A stretch of DNA of 33,954 nucleotides. Origin: an uncultured Acetatifactor sp. (GTDB taxonomy: Bacteria; Bacillota; Clostridia; Lachnospirales; Lachnospiraceae). The notes under the pieces are model-generated. The model saw only the letters and a program-made list of their open reading frames with translations. It was not told where the DNA came from and searched no databases. This document shows, in pieces, positions 7,923-16,879 of this stretch (position 1 is the stretch's first letter; every line of letters starts with the position of its first letter). The stretch is from positions 1 through 33,954 of the forward strand of contig CANREV010000034.1 of assembly GCA_947629645.1 (NCBI GenBank), given 5' to 3'. Position numbers and translations under genes: made by a program.

Positions 7923-7952
7923 ATCATATCACACATGGAATCGGCAATTCAA
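7923..7952 (-). promoter_or_regulatory. Sigma-A promoter of the DUF3842-aroKQ cluster
   Basis: The -35 box TTGAAT (7947-7952) and -10 box TATGAT (7923-7928) are spaced 18 bp on the minus strand. They are about 37 bp upstream of the DUF3842 start. Confidence 0.65.
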
Positions 7953-7969
7953 CCTGCAAAAACAAATTC

Positions 7970-7998
7970 TTGACTTTTTTCAAAACACTGTTTATAGT
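7970..7998 (+). promoter_or_regulatory. Sigma-A promoter of the ECF S-component leader
   Basis: The -35 box TTGACT (7970-7975) and -10 box TATAGT (7993-7998) have a 17-bp spacer. Predicted transcription start is near 8005, giving a leader of about 225 nt before the start codon. The promoter is divergent from and adjacent to that of the DUF3842 cluster. Confidence 0.75.
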
Positions 7999-8004
7999 AA
8001 TACT

Positions 8005-8229
8005 GTATCAGTTTCAGGAAGAAACAGCGCATTTAGAAAAATGCCGATCAAAAGGCACACAGTGCATTTTTATATGACAGATAGTCAATACAGTCACGAT
8101 GCAGCCACGAAGGCGTACAGCTCTCAGAAGGGAGCCGCTTTTCGCGGCTTATTTTTTACCTTGTCAGCGTGTCCTGTCCTGCCTTGCAAAATAGCAGGAA
8201 GCTTCTTATGCTTCAGAAGGGAGAATATT
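8005..8229 (+). promoter_or_regulatory. Structured leader with internal terminator (candidate riboswitch/attenuator)
   Basis: This leader holds successive potential stems: GTTTC/GAAAC (8011-8025), GCATTT/AAATGC around AGAA (8029-8044), GCAC/GTGC (8055-8065), TGCAT/ATGCA (8063-8067 with 8099-8103) enclosing TGAC/GTCA (8075-8087), GCTCTC/GGGAGC around AGAA (8120-8135), and a terminator hairpin AGCCGC/GCGGCT (8133-8149) followed by TATTTTTT. The last two stems share three bases and cannot both form fully. A terminator about 70 nt before the start codon implies transcription attenuation. I looked for TPP, FMN, cobalamin, THF, purine, preQ1, lysine and T-box signatures and recognised none. The ligand is unknown. 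Confidence 0.5.
8133..8157 (+). terminator. Intrinsic terminator inside the ECF leader
   Basis: A 6-bp GC-rich stem (8133-8138 with 8144-8149) with loop TTTTC is followed by TATTTTTT. It lies upstream of the coding region, so it should act as a conditional stop for the downstream gene. Confidence 0.7.
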
Positions 8230-8814
8230 ATGAACAACAAAATGACACCCATCGTAAAATGCGCCACCACGGCAGTCTGTATCGCGCTCTGTGTAATACT
8301 GCCCCTGGCGCTGCACTCCATTCCCAATGCCGGAACGCTGTTTTCACCCATGCATATTCCGGTGCTTCTCTGCGGCCTGATCTGCGGATGGCCCTACGGT
8401 CTTGCCTGCGGCCTGATCGGCCCCGTTCTTTCCAGCTTTTTGACAGGCATGCCCGGTATCGGTTATCTTCCCACCATGATGGTGGAGCTTGCGCTCTACG
8501 GTCTGCTCACAGGCCTGATCATGCGCCTCGTCCACACCGGAAAACTGATGGCCGATCTGTATATCAGCCTGTTGACAGCCATGCTTGCGGGCCGCATCAT
8601 CACCGGCATTGTAAGAGCGCTGATTTTTTCCGCCGGAAGCTATTCCCTGAAGGCCTGGGCTACAGGCTACTTTGTATCCAGCCTTCCCGGCATCATTATC
8701 CAGCTGATTCTGATCCCCATACTCTATCTGGCATTGCAGAAAGCGCATCTGATTTCTGACTGCTATACCCAGACCAATAAGCGTCTTTCGGGATCAGAAT
8801 CCTGCGCGGGGTAA
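8230..8814 (+). CDS. ECF transporter S component (membrane)
   Basis: A 194-aa, very hydrophobic protein with about five or six membrane helices, typical of the substrate-binding S subunit of energy-coupling-factor vitamin importers. Supporting marks are the N-terminal helix after MNNKMTPIVKCA, the SPMHIPVLLCGLICGWPYGLACGLIGPVLSS core, and a length near 190 aa. The shared EcfA/EcfT energising module is not in the window, as expected for group II ECF systems. The substrate cannot be named from sequence alone. The start at 8230 follows AAGGGAG with a 6-nt spacer; the frame is open from 8041, but that part is untranslated leader. The gene converges on the diguanylate cyclase gene with a 13-bp gap. 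Confidence 0.88.
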   Translation: MNNKMTPIVKCATTAVCIALCVILPLALHSIPNAGTLFSPMHIPVLLCGLICGWPYGLACGLIGPVLSSFLTGMPGIGYLPTMMVELALYGLLTGLIMRLVHTGKLMADLYISLLTAMLAGRIITGIVRALIFSAGSYSLKAWATGYFVSSLPGIIIQLILIPILYLALQKAHLISDCYTQTNKRLSGSESCAG

Positions 8815-8827
8815 AACTTCAACAGAT

Positions 8828-10555
8828 TCAGGGATTGTTATTTTGCGCCTTCAGTCTGGCCTTGCACTGATACATCAGTTCGTCCGCCTGTTTTACCGTC
8901 TCATCTACCACAGTCCGGTCTAAGGCCTGACAGGAGGCAAACCCATAGGCAATCTGAATAAAGAAATCATACGGATTTTTTGCATTTGCCTCCCTCACGC
9001 AATCCCTGAATTTCTTTTCCGCCTCCTCATACATCCAGCTCACATTCTTGTTGGCGATCAAAACGCAAAATTCATCTCCGCCGATGCGGTAGACTTTTCC
9101 ATAGGCGCCGAAACTGTCCTGAATCGCTTCCGCCGCCGCCCGGATCAGCTTATCTCCCATTTCATGTCCCTGATTGTCGTTTACTTTTTTCAGGTTATTG
9201 ATATCCAGAAACACGATCCCCAAAAACGGCTCTTTCTGTTCCACATAGGAATCCAGCTGTTCCAGATAGGCGGTCCTGTTTCCCATTCCCGTAAGACCAT
9301 CCAGATAGGCGAGTTTTCTCACAAATTCATACTCTTTTCCCTGCTGCAAAAGCTGAATGGTCTTCATCTGGCTGCTGATGCCAAAACAAACAATAAAGAG
9401 CAAAAGCCCCACCCGCATCACGCTGGCTTTATCCATACTCACAAACCAGTGGTATCTGATCAATTCCGCCACCAGAGAAATACCCAGTACGTCAATTCCA
9501 AAAAGCTGCGCCTTGCTCTCAACAGAAAACTTTCCCGCCTTGCGCAGCTGCATATTTTTTTGTCTCACCCACAGGATAAACACGATGGCGCAGAGCCCCA
9601 GATATGCGCGGGCAGCCGGCAATGCCCCATGCCAGTCCGTCACACCAAAAAGCGGCAGCGCAACACAACCGATGAGGAACACCAGATCCAGGATACACAG
9701 CGCACGCATGGCCTTATATTTCAGAATATGGTATGTACTGTTGGCATATAAAAACAGAGGGATCGCCGACAGGATCATCAACATATTATCCAGCATCTGA
9801 ATGACCTGCGTGTCGTTCACGATAAAATGCAGCACTTTCGTCTCGATCAGGCACCATCCGCCCACAATCACCGCAAATACTCCCAAGTGAAACATACTGT
9901 GGAGCCTTGTTCCTCTGCTCACATTGAAAGGGAGATCCAGCAGGATCAGCAAAAGCCCCAGAAAACACATAAAAAGGCTGATGACTACCGCCGGGAGTTT
10001 ACTGCGGATGATCGTTAATATGCAAACCTCCGTATCTCCCCAATAAACATGGTCGATCTGCGCCTTTTTGCCCCGCACAGGCGTAAGCCGAAGCTCCAGA
10101 ACATCTCCTCCGGTATCAGCCGGAATCTTTACCACATTCCAACTGCTTCCAAACACCACATGATACAAGCTGTTCTCCCGTACCTTCGTCCGATAAATCA
10201 CTTCTCCATCTATCAGGATCTCCGTATACACATCCTGACTGCGGTAGACCAGTCCCCTGTCGAAAACGCTTTTAGGTATATCATAAAAAAAGGATACGCT
10301 TCCCCCTTCATCGCCGCCATCCTCACCCGAAACCGCCTGCTCCATCACCTCTGGGTCCAGCCGTTCCAGATCCACGGCCTCTCCCTTTTGATCCGTAAAG
10401 GACTGCGAAATATCCTCACAGACGCCAGGCTCCGCCCCGGAAGATTCCCTCCGGTTTTCCGCCGCGGTCCAGATTACCATAACAAGCATACACAAAGTCA
10501 CCGCAATATAAACAACCCATATTTTTTTTACCAGATTATCAGACGACTGATCCAT
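8828..10555 (-). CDS. Membrane-bound diguanylate cyclase (GGDEF)
   Basis: A 575-aa protein predicted to make cyclic di-GMP from GTP. A membrane helix near residues 12-30 is followed by an extracytoplasmic domain (about 35-180) with beta-rich FFYDIPKSVF, YTEILIDGEVIY and VVKIPADTGGDVLELRL, resembling the DISM extracellular sensor fold. Seven or so membrane helices follow (about 185-405), so the layout resembles 7TM-DISM receptors. The GGDEF domain (about 415-570) has DGLTGMGNR, FLDINNLKKVND and an intact active site GGDEF near 492-496. The RxxD inhibitory site expected nine residues before it is absent. The start is at 10553-10555, 6 nt after GGAGG; an ATG two codons earlier abuts the ribosome site. 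The stop of the GH115 gene lies 15 bp upstream, indicating co-transcription. The ligand is unknown. Confidence 0.92.
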   Translation of the reverse strand: MDQSSDNLVKKIWVVYIAVTLCMLVMVIWTAAENRRESSGAEPGVCEDISQSFTDQKGEAVDLERLDPEVMEQAVSGEDGGDEGGSVSFFYDIPKSVFDRGLVYRSQDVYTEILIDGEVIYRTKVRENSLYHVVFGSSWNVVKIPADTGGDVLELRLTPVRGKKAQIDHVYWGDTEVCILTIIRSKLPAVVISLFMCFLGLLLILLDLPFNVSRGTRLHSMFHLGVFAVIVGGWCLIETKVLHFIVNDTQVIQMLDNMLMILSAIPLFLYANSTYHILKYKAMRALCILDLVFLIGCVALPLFGVTDWHGALPAARAYLGLCAIVFILWVRQKNMQLRKAGKFSVESKAQLFGIDVLGISLVAELIRYHWFVSMDKASVMRVGLLLFIVCFGISSQMKTIQLLQQGKEYEFVRKLAYLDGLTGMGNRTAYLEQLDSYVEQKEPFLGIVFLDINNLKKVNDNQGHEMGDKLIRAAAEAIQDSFGAYGKVYRIGGDEFCVLIANKNVSWMYEEAEKKFRDCVREANAKNPYDFFIQIAYGFASCQALDRTVVDETVKQADELMYQCKARLKAQNNNP

Positions 10556-10570
10556 ATTCATCCTCCGATA

Positions 10571-12607
10571 TTATGACCTCTGCTGTCCGCACTTTGCCTC
10601 GTAATCCTTCATCAAAAGATACATTTCCTGATCCTTGAGATGATTTCTCAGATTGGTCAGCAGCACAACGCCATGATTGGAGCCTGCGTCCCCGTATTTT
10701 AACGCCCATCGGTAAAAGTGGGGCCCGTCCCCAAGATTCCTGACATACCCCATCACATGCCAAAGCAGATAAGATGTGAATTTGACGTCCGTGAGACAAT
10801 CGTTGTCGTAGAATCCTTCCCACTTATCGTGGTCCGCCGCCTTCATTGCATCCAGCGCCTCATCCAATAGCTCCGTGCTTCGTCCCAGTTTCATAAAGGC
10901 CTCTTCCTGCTTTCCGTCCAGGCTGTCCCGATAAGCTTCGCACAGGGATTTCTCCGCAAGAAGGCTCTTGTAATGTATCACGGCCTGCAGCAGAACGGAA
11001 TCCGAAAACAACTGCCGCGCCGGATCGGACTCTCCGTCCAGCTCCCGCGCCAGAAATACGCACTCCTCATAATATTTTTGCAGTCCGGGCAGGCTCTCAT
11101 CCGCCTTTTCCTCCAGCCATTTTACCTGCTCTGTCAGGCTTTTGTCTCCTGTCAGCCAGACCAGATCCCGCTCCGGCTGCCCGAATCTGCCTGTCAGCCA
11201 TCCGTGGCAGACTGCCCGCATGGTATAGTGATAATACTGATCTCCCCCGTGTTCGTCCTCATGCTCCCCATACGCAGGCAGCGCCCTGAAATATCCATCG
11301 TACAAACGCTGCACCCTTTCGCTGCAATGAGGGAAATAAATCTGCGTATAAGCAGGCTGTTCTTTTCCCCAGATATTGGCGATAGCGTTTAACATATAGG
11401 TATGGGGACGCACGTTGGAACAGTTGACCACAAGATAATCATGCACGCCCCGCTCCATGGCATGATGCAATTCTCTTTCCACAAATTCCACGCTGTTTGG
11501 CAGCATTGTGATATGAGAAGCGGCCTGCAGATCATAAAAAGACGCGTGATAATAGACGCCGTGATGTCCATGAGGATCATCGGGCAGCGCTTCAATTCTG
11601 GGGTTATGTGTCCCCTGCCGCCTGGACACCATCCTGCCGTATCCATTATCCGCCCAGATGTAGATCACATTCTCAGGCAGCGTGATATATCCCTGCTGAT
11701 ACAGCTCCATGACTTCCCCGTAAAGGTTGGTACAGCAGACGGGATCTTCAAAATATTCACATAACATCTCATACTGCTTCCGAATCAGGCTGCTGATCAG
11801 TTCCCCTCGTTTCCGAGGGGTGTCATACTGCGGGTCGTCCTCCCAGAACGGACGGTCCCCCTGCCCTCTGAATCCGATATTCCATACCACTTTATAGTCA
11901 GCCTGCGCCTTAATGGCCTCTCTCCAGAGTTTCTGAAACAATTCAGGATACTCCCGGTAAGAAGCCGCCTTGTCGGGAAATTCTCTCGCAAACATTTTCG
12001 ACCCCAGAGGCTCCGCGTGGTGATGCGTGATCCAAAGTCCCATATCCGCCGCAAGCGCGGCAAACTTATGACTGTTGTGGTCCGTCCCGGGGATGACCAT
12101 ATTGCCGCCCAGACGCAGCAGCGCTTCCATCGCCATCTCAAAGGCCTCATTTTCCGTGATGCCGGTCTTAGGATCAAACTGATCGTGTCCCCAGGCGTCC
12201 AGCAGCACTTCATCGTTGATAAACCATCCCCTGAACCGCAGTTGATACACAGGAGAAGTATAAGTCCCATCCGGTATGTCCACGAAAGGCTTCCGCTCAA
12301 ATTTCTGGTCGTTCCAGAACCAGAAAGGCGCAATACCCAGCCAGCGCTCGCTCAGATAAAGAAAGGCGTAAATGACGCCCAGCTCATCTTTCGCCCTGAT
12401 CTTTATCTCATTGCCCCGGACTACGATCACATAAGCTTCCCTTTCCAATTCTTTTGTCATCGTTACTTCAAAGCGACACAGTCCTTCTGCCTCGTCAGAC
12501 GAAAGAAGCGTCATTGCCACATCCCTCTTCCACCGCTTATAGGCCCGCTGCAGAATGGTATTCTCCTCACATAAGAACCGTATCTGCTGGTTACATGTCA
12601 GACGCAT
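10571..12607 (-). CDS. Glycoside hydrolase family 115-like protein
   Basis: A 678-aa protein resembling GH115, whose characterised members are xylan alpha-1,2-glucuronidases that remove (4-O-methyl)glucuronic acid. The N-terminal domain (about 1-100) is a small alpha/beta module with KDELGVIYAFLYLSERWLGI, followed by FRGWFINDE (125-133), MEALLRLGGNMVIPGTDHNS, WITHHHAEPLG, KVVWNIGFRGQGD, IYIWADNGYGRM and YYHASFYDLQAASH, which look like the barrel. The last 170 residues are helical. Most GH115 enzymes run to 800-1000 aa and end in a beta-rich domain; none is visible here. There is no signal peptide, so it should act in the cytoplasm on imported oligosaccharides. GGAGGGG precedes the ATG. Activity on glucuronoxylan fragments is inference; no other carbohydrate gene is nearby. 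Confidence 0.83.
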   Translation of the reverse strand: MRLTCNQQIRFLCEENTILQRAYKRWKRDVAMTLLSSDEAEGLCRFEVTMTKELEREAYVIVVRGNEIKIRAKDELGVIYAFLYLSERWLGIAPFWFWNDQKFERKPFVDIPDGTYTSPVYQLRFRGWFINDEVLLDAWGHDQFDPKTGITENEAFEMAMEALLRLGGNMVIPGTDHNSHKFAALAADMGLWITHHHAEPLGSKMFAREFPDKAASYREYPELFQKLWREAIKAQADYKVVWNIGFRGQGDRPFWEDDPQYDTPRKRGELISSLIRKQYEMLCEYFEDPVCCTNLYGEVMELYQQGYITLPENVIYIWADNGYGRMVSRRQGTHNPRIEALPDDPHGHHGVYYHASFYDLQAASHITMLPNSVEFVERELHHAMERGVHDYLVVNCSNVRPHTYMLNAIANIWGKEQPAYTQIYFPHCSERVQRLYDGYFRALPAYGEHEDEHGGDQYYHYTMRAVCHGWLTGRFGQPERDLVWLTGDKSLTEQVKWLEEKADESLPGLQKYYEECVFLARELDGESDPARQLFSDSVLLQAVIHYKSLLAEKSLCEAYRDSLDGKQEEAFMKLGRSTELLDEALDAMKAADHDKWEGFYDNDCLTDVKFTSYLLWHVMGYVRNLGDGPHFYRWALKYGDAGSNHGVVLLTNLRNHLKDQEMYLLMKDYEAKCGQQRS

Positions 12608-12647
12608 AACCTACCCCTCCGCCAAAAATCTCTCTTTTTTTTCCGAT

Positions 12648-14120
12648 TCATTGATCCTGAGCCTGATACGGTTCTTCAGATCTTCGGAACGCCGCAACCA
12701 CCTCACAGTTGGCCGTCCAGGGGAACTGGTCTACGGCCACCGCCTTTTCCACCTCGTAGCCGCTCTGATAAAACGCCTCCAGATCCCGTGTGAGGCTGGT
12801 TGGTTTGCAGGAAACATAAATGATTCTCTCCACGCCGTAGTTAAGGATCTTCGGCAGCGCCTTGGGATGTATCCCGTCCCTGGGAGGATCCAGAATGATC
12901 AGATCCGGTTTTTCTTTCAGCTCATCCAGTACAAGGAGCACATCCCCCGCAAGAAATTCACAATTTTCCAGCCCGTTTTCCCGGACATTTCGTCTGGCGG
13001 CTTCCACCGCTTCCTCCACAATCTCTACTCCCACTACTTTTCCGGCCGCAGGCGCCATAAGCTGGGCGATGGTTCCCGTACCGCTGTAAAGGTCAAAAAC
13101 GGTTTTTTTATGATCCCCGGCTCCACCGTCATCCAAATCGCCGATGTAGTCTCTCACTGTCTCATAGAGCACTTCCGCGCCGTAAGAATTCGTCTGAAAA
13201 AAAGAAAATGTTGAAATCTTAAAGCTAAGCCCCAGAAGTTCCTCATAAAAGTACTCCTGACCGTAAAGCACATCCGTGCGGTCACTCTTTACCACATCCG
13301 CCTGAGAATCATTCACAATATGTAAGATCCCGGCAAAGCGCCCCTGAAGCCTTCCTTCCCTCTCCAGACAAAGCAGCCGCTCCCGAAAGCCTTGTATCAG
13401 GTCCTCTTTTCCGCCTGTTTCAAACTGTCGGTCTGTACCCGGCGCACTCCAGGGCGACTGAGAAGTTGTTACCAAAGCGGTCAGAATCTCACCCGTTTTG
13501 GACGCCTTGCGCACCAGCAAATGCCGCAGATATCCCTCATGGCGCAGACGGTGATAATGACTTGCCCCACGCTCCCCAAAATAATCCCTGACAGTTTTTA
13601 AGATCAGCTTAAAGTCGCTATCTACGATCCTGCAGTCCTCAGCCGATGCCACATCATAAAAACTGCCTCTCTTGTGCATACCCAGAACAAGGGGGCCTCC
13701 CTTATACTCATCCCCGAAAGTAAATTCCATCTTATTGCGGTACTCGTAAGCCCTGGGGCTGCCCTTGATCCCTTCCCAACGCCACCCGCTCTTTCTGCCG
13801 GACAGGGCCTGCTCTAAAAGTTTTCTGATCTGTGCTTCCTTGATCCTTAACTGTTCTTCGTAAGGAAGAGATAAATAGATACAACCTCCGCACACGCCAA
13901 ACCGGGAACACGAAAGGCCTGTTTCCAGAGATGATTTTTCCATCACCTCCAGCAAGCGGCCCTCCGCCTTCCCGTTTCGGATCTTATTTACGCTAAGCTT
14001 GATTTTCTGACCGGGCAGGCTGTTTTTTACGATAACGGTACCTTCCCCCACCTGTACCACACCTTTATTGGGGAAATCCACCCTCTCAACGATTCCTTCA
14101 TATACCTGTCCTTTTTTCAT
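12648..14120 (-). CDS. rlmD: 23S rRNA (uracil-C5)-methyltransferase, RlmD/TrmA family
   Basis: A 490-aa SAM-dependent RNA methyltransferase. An N-terminal TRAM domain (about 1-60, EGIVERVDFPNKGVVQV) is followed by an iron-sulfur site with C71, C77 and C80 in CSRFGVCGGC plus C163 in EDCRIV. The catalytic domain has SFFQTNSYGAEVLY, SAM-binding DLYSGTGTIAQLM, DPPRDGIHPKAL and the nucleophilic cysteine in YVSCKPTSLTRDLE. Firmicutes often carry two or three paralogues (RlmCD-type), so the target uridine (U1939, U747 or both) cannot be fixed and the symbol is approximate. The start has only a weak site (GGGGA about 11 nt upstream). It lies 40 bp upstream of GH115 on the same strand, and may be co-transcribed. 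Confidence 0.93.
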   Translation of the reverse strand: MKKGQVYEGIVERVDFPNKGVVQVGEGTVIVKNSLPGQKIKLSVNKIRNGKAEGRLLEVMEKSSLETGLSCSRFGVCGGCIYLSLPYEEQLRIKEAQIRKLLEQALSGRKSGWRWEGIKGSPRAYEYRNKMEFTFGDEYKGGPLVLGMHKRGSFYDVASAEDCRIVDSDFKLILKTVRDYFGERGASHYHRLRHEGYLRHLLVRKASKTGEILTALVTTSQSPWSAPGTDRQFETGGKEDLIQGFRERLLCLEREGRLQGRFAGILHIVNDSQADVVKSDRTDVLYGQEYFYEELLGLSFKISTFSFFQTNSYGAEVLYETVRDYIGDLDDGGAGDHKKTVFDLYSGTGTIAQLMAPAAGKVVGVEIVEEAVEAARRNVRENGLENCEFLAGDVLLVLDELKEKPDLIILDPPRDGIHPKALPKILNYGVERIIYVSCKPTSLTRDLEAFYQSGYEVEKAVAVDQFPWTANCEVVAAFRRSEEPYQAQDQ

Positions 14121-14208
14121 ATATATGCACGTCCCCGCATACTAAACTTCCGCACGCTGCGGAGCTGTCTGTGCCACGCAGACATTGACCAATCACAAAT
14201 CCGAAAGA

Positions 14209-14484
14209 TTATTTCTCACTTTCGTCAACGAAGAAGTCATCCTCGTCCTCGTCAATATCTTCATCCTCGAATTCATCTTCAAAATCGTCATCAAAATTCT
14301 CCAGATAATCAGGAGAAAAATAACGGTATACCGCATATGCGATAGCAGCTACCGCCGCGATCGCGCCGATCACCGCCAGGACACACACAACCGCACTGCA
14401 TTTCTTTTTCTTAGCCTCTTCCTCTTTCTTGCCAAGAAAATCATTCAATCTCGCCATATCCATTAAATTTTCAAGCTTATTCAT
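14209..14484 (-). CDS. Small membrane protein with acidic tail
   Basis: A 91-aa protein with an amphipathic, lysine-rich N-terminus (ending KKEEEAKKKK), one membrane segment at about 29-53 (CSAVVCVLAVIGAIAAVAAIAYAVYRYF) and a very acidic C-terminal tail in which about two-thirds of the last 30 residues are Asp or Glu. By the positive-inside rule the acidic tail should be outside the membrane. I do not know a function for it; similar small proteins are common in Lachnospiraceae. GGAGG lies 9 nt before the ATG. It sits between pcrA (77 bp upstream) and the RNA methyltransferase gene (88 bp downstream). Confidence 0.8.
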   Translation of the reverse strand: MNKLENLMDMARLNDFLGKKEEEAKKKKCSAVVCVLAVIGAIAAVAAIAYAVYRYFSPDYLENFDDDFEDEFEDEDIDEDEDDFFVDESEK

Positions 14485-14561
14485 AGGTCAATACCTCCGT
14501 TTATCTCTCAGGCCGCTTCCGACCTTGTTTTTTATAGCATACCACATTTGCGGAAAAATTA

Positions 14562-16862
14562 CTACACTCTTTTCAATTTTGCGAAAGAAGCATACATGAT
14601 CTTTTGTCCCGCTTTATCAAAATTAACCGTTACCTTGTGATCTCTGGGCTCTTTTACAATGTTCAAAACAGTTCCCTCGCCATATTTGACATGGGATACC
14701 CTGTCTCCTACCCCGTAAGAAAGCTCTGCCGCAGCCTGAAGCGGCGTTCCCTTAGAGACGCCTGCGATCCGGTTCAGGCTGCCGATTCCTTTCGCGATAA
14801 AAGGTTTGTCCGCCTGCGCCGCGGCCCGCGGACGGACAATGGCCTTAGGCCTGAAATCATACGCTTCCATCCTGGGCTTTGGCAGGCCGATCAGGTCGGA
14901 CAAAATATCCGGATTGTTTCTCTTAAGAGCGGGAGTCTTGTTGTCTAAAAGCTCCTCGGGAATTTCCCGCACGAAACGGCTGACGGGATTATACTGGGTC
15001 TCCCCTCTGATCATCCGCATTTTTGCGCAAGTCAGCGTCAGATCATCCATGGCCCTTGTGATTCCCACATAAGCCAGCCGTCTCTCCTCCTCCACATCGG
15101 AAGGATCATCGGAAACAATAGTCATAAAGCTGGGAAACAGCCCGTCTTCCATACCGGCAAGGTACACATGCGGAAACTCCAGTCCCTTCGCAGAGTGCAG
15201 CGTCATCAAAAGCACCCGGTCGTCTCCGGACTCCACACTGTCTATATCCGCCACCAACGCCACTTCCTCCAAAAATCCCGTAAGGGTTGGCTCATCATGA
15301 GTATCCTGGAAGCTGACGGCTTTCGTGATCAACTCATCCACATTGGCAAGTCTGTCCTGCGCGCTCTCATCATCACTGTTCTGCAGATATTCCTCATATC
15401 CGGTCCTCGTAATAATCTCCCGGATCAATTCAGCTATAGTATATTCGTTTAAATGATCTCTGAAATTTTGGATCAGGGACACAAAAGGCCTGATCTTCGC
15501 CGCGGCTTTGCCAAGATCCATGATCTCCCCCGCCTGTTCCATAGCCTCATACAGCCCGATATTCCGCAATTCGGCATAATCCGCCACCTTTTCCAGCGTA
15601 GCGTTCCCCACGCCTCGCTTCGGTACATTGATAATGCGGCGCACCGCCACCTCGTCCCTGCCGTTGTCAATGGTTTTTAAATAAGCCAGAATATCTTTAA
15701 TTTCAGCTCTGGCATAAAAGTTTGTGCCTCCTACCACATTGTAAGGCACTCCTTCCAGAATCATCCGCTCCTCTAAAAGTCTGGCCTGCGCGTTAGTCCT
15801 ATACAATACGGCAAAATCTCTGAAGCATGCTTCTCCTCGTTTTACCTGTGAAGCCACCTCATCGGCGATATATTCCGCCTCCTCGTAGGCATTGTCAAAC
15901 TGCCGGAAATGCAGGAGATTACCCGCTCCCCTTTCCGTCCAGAGCGATTTTTGTTTTCGCCCCGCATTATTGTTTATCACCGCGTTGGCCGCATCCAGAA
16001 TGGATTGGGTGGAGCGGTAGTTCTGTTCCAGTTTGATCACATTCGCCTCAGGGAAATACTTTTCAAAGTCCAGGATATTTCTAATGTTCGCGCCCCGGAA
16101 TTTGTAGATGGACTGGTCGTCATCGCCCACCACACACAAATTCCTGTACTTATCCGCAAGAAGCCGTATGAGCTGAAACTGGGCCGTGTTAGTATCCTGA
16201 TATTCGTCCACCATGATATAGCGGAAACGCTCCTGATAAGAATCCAGCACTTCAGGGCAGGTCTGAAACAGTTCCACTGTCTTTACGATAATATCGTCAA
16301 AATCCAACGCATTATTTTTTTTGAGCGTATCCTGATATTCTCTGTAAACCTTCGCATAGACCGACTTATTAAAATCAGACGATGCCTCCAGTTCATACTC
16401 CCTGACGCTGACCAGTTCATCTTTCGCTGCTGAAATAGCTCCCATGATGGCCCGCTCTTTGTAAATCCTGGTATCCACATTCAATCGTTTGCAGATACTT
16501 TTAATGACCGTTTTCTGATCGTCCGTGTCATAAATCGTAAAACTATTGTCAAATCCTATTCTGTCGATATATCTCCTCAAAATTCGCATACAGGTGGAGT
16601 GAAATGTGGCAACCTGGACCTGGTCCGCGCCGAATCCCACCAGATCATCCACCCTCTGGCGCATCTCTCCCGCCGCCTTATTCGTGAAGGTAATAGCAAG
16701 AATATTCCACGGGCTGACGCCCATCTCGCCGATCAGATATGCAATCCTGTGAGTGAGCGCTCTCGTCTTGCCGCTCCCCGCTCCCGCCAGCAGCAGAAGC
16801 GGTCCCTCCGTCTGCTGCACCGCCTGCTTTTGTTCTTTATTTAAAGTATCGTAAATACTCAT
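14562..16862 (-). CDS. pcrA: ATP-dependent DNA helicase PcrA/UvrD
   Basis: A 766-aa superfamily 1A 3'-5' helicase, essential in many Firmicutes for repair and for clearing RecA or transcription conflicts. Motifs in order: Q motif LNKEQKQAV (7-15), Walker A AGAGSGKT (26-33), TFTNKAA, DEYQDTN (Walker B), GDDDQSIYKFRGA, LEQNYRST, LMTLHSAKGLEFPHVYLAGMEDGLFP (motif V) and EERRLAYVGITRA (motif VI). The C-terminal tail ends in VGDRVSHVKYGEGTVL and VNFDKAGQKIMYASFAKLKRV, the Tudor-like module PcrA uses to bind RNA polymerase. Length is normal. AGGAGG lies 4 nt before the ATG. The small zinc-ribbon frame ends 17 bp upstream, so transcription may come from that side. Confidence 0.98.
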   Translation of the reverse strand: MSIYDTLNKEQKQAVQQTEGPLLLLAGAGSGKTRALTHRIAYLIGEMGVSPWNILAITFTNKAAGEMRQRVDDLVGFGADQVQVATFHSTCMRILRRYIDRIGFDNSFTIYDTDDQKTVIKSICKRLNVDTRIYKERAIMGAISAAKDELVSVREYELEASSDFNKSVYAKVYREYQDTLKKNNALDFDDIIVKTVELFQTCPEVLDSYQERFRYIMVDEYQDTNTAQFQLIRLLADKYRNLCVVGDDDQSIYKFRGANIRNILDFEKYFPEANVIKLEQNYRSTQSILDAANAVINNNAGRKQKSLWTERGAGNLLHFRQFDNAYEEAEYIADEVASQVKRGEACFRDFAVLYRTNAQARLLEERMILEGVPYNVVGGTNFYARAEIKDILAYLKTIDNGRDEVAVRRIINVPKRGVGNATLEKVADYAELRNIGLYEAMEQAGEIMDLGKAAAKIRPFVSLIQNFRDHLNEYTIAELIREIITRTGYEEYLQNSDDESAQDRLANVDELITKAVSFQDTHDEPTLTGFLEEVALVADIDSVESGDDRVLLMTLHSAKGLEFPHVYLAGMEDGLFPSFMTIVSDDPSDVEEERRLAYVGITRAMDDLTLTCAKMRMIRGETQYNPVSRFVREIPEELLDNKTPALKRNNPDILSDLIGLPKPRMEAYDFRPKAIVRPRAAAQADKPFIAKGIGSLNRIAGVSKGTPLQAAAELSYGVGDRVSHVKYGEGTVLNIVKEPRDHKVTVNFDKAGQKIMYASFAKLKRV

Positions 16863-16879
16863 ACATCCTCCTGAATTCT

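Noticed and set aside
8041..8229. In-frame upstream extension of the ECF S component
   Set aside because: It passes through a terminator hairpin and structured leader; a clear ribosome site and membrane-protein start lie at 8230.
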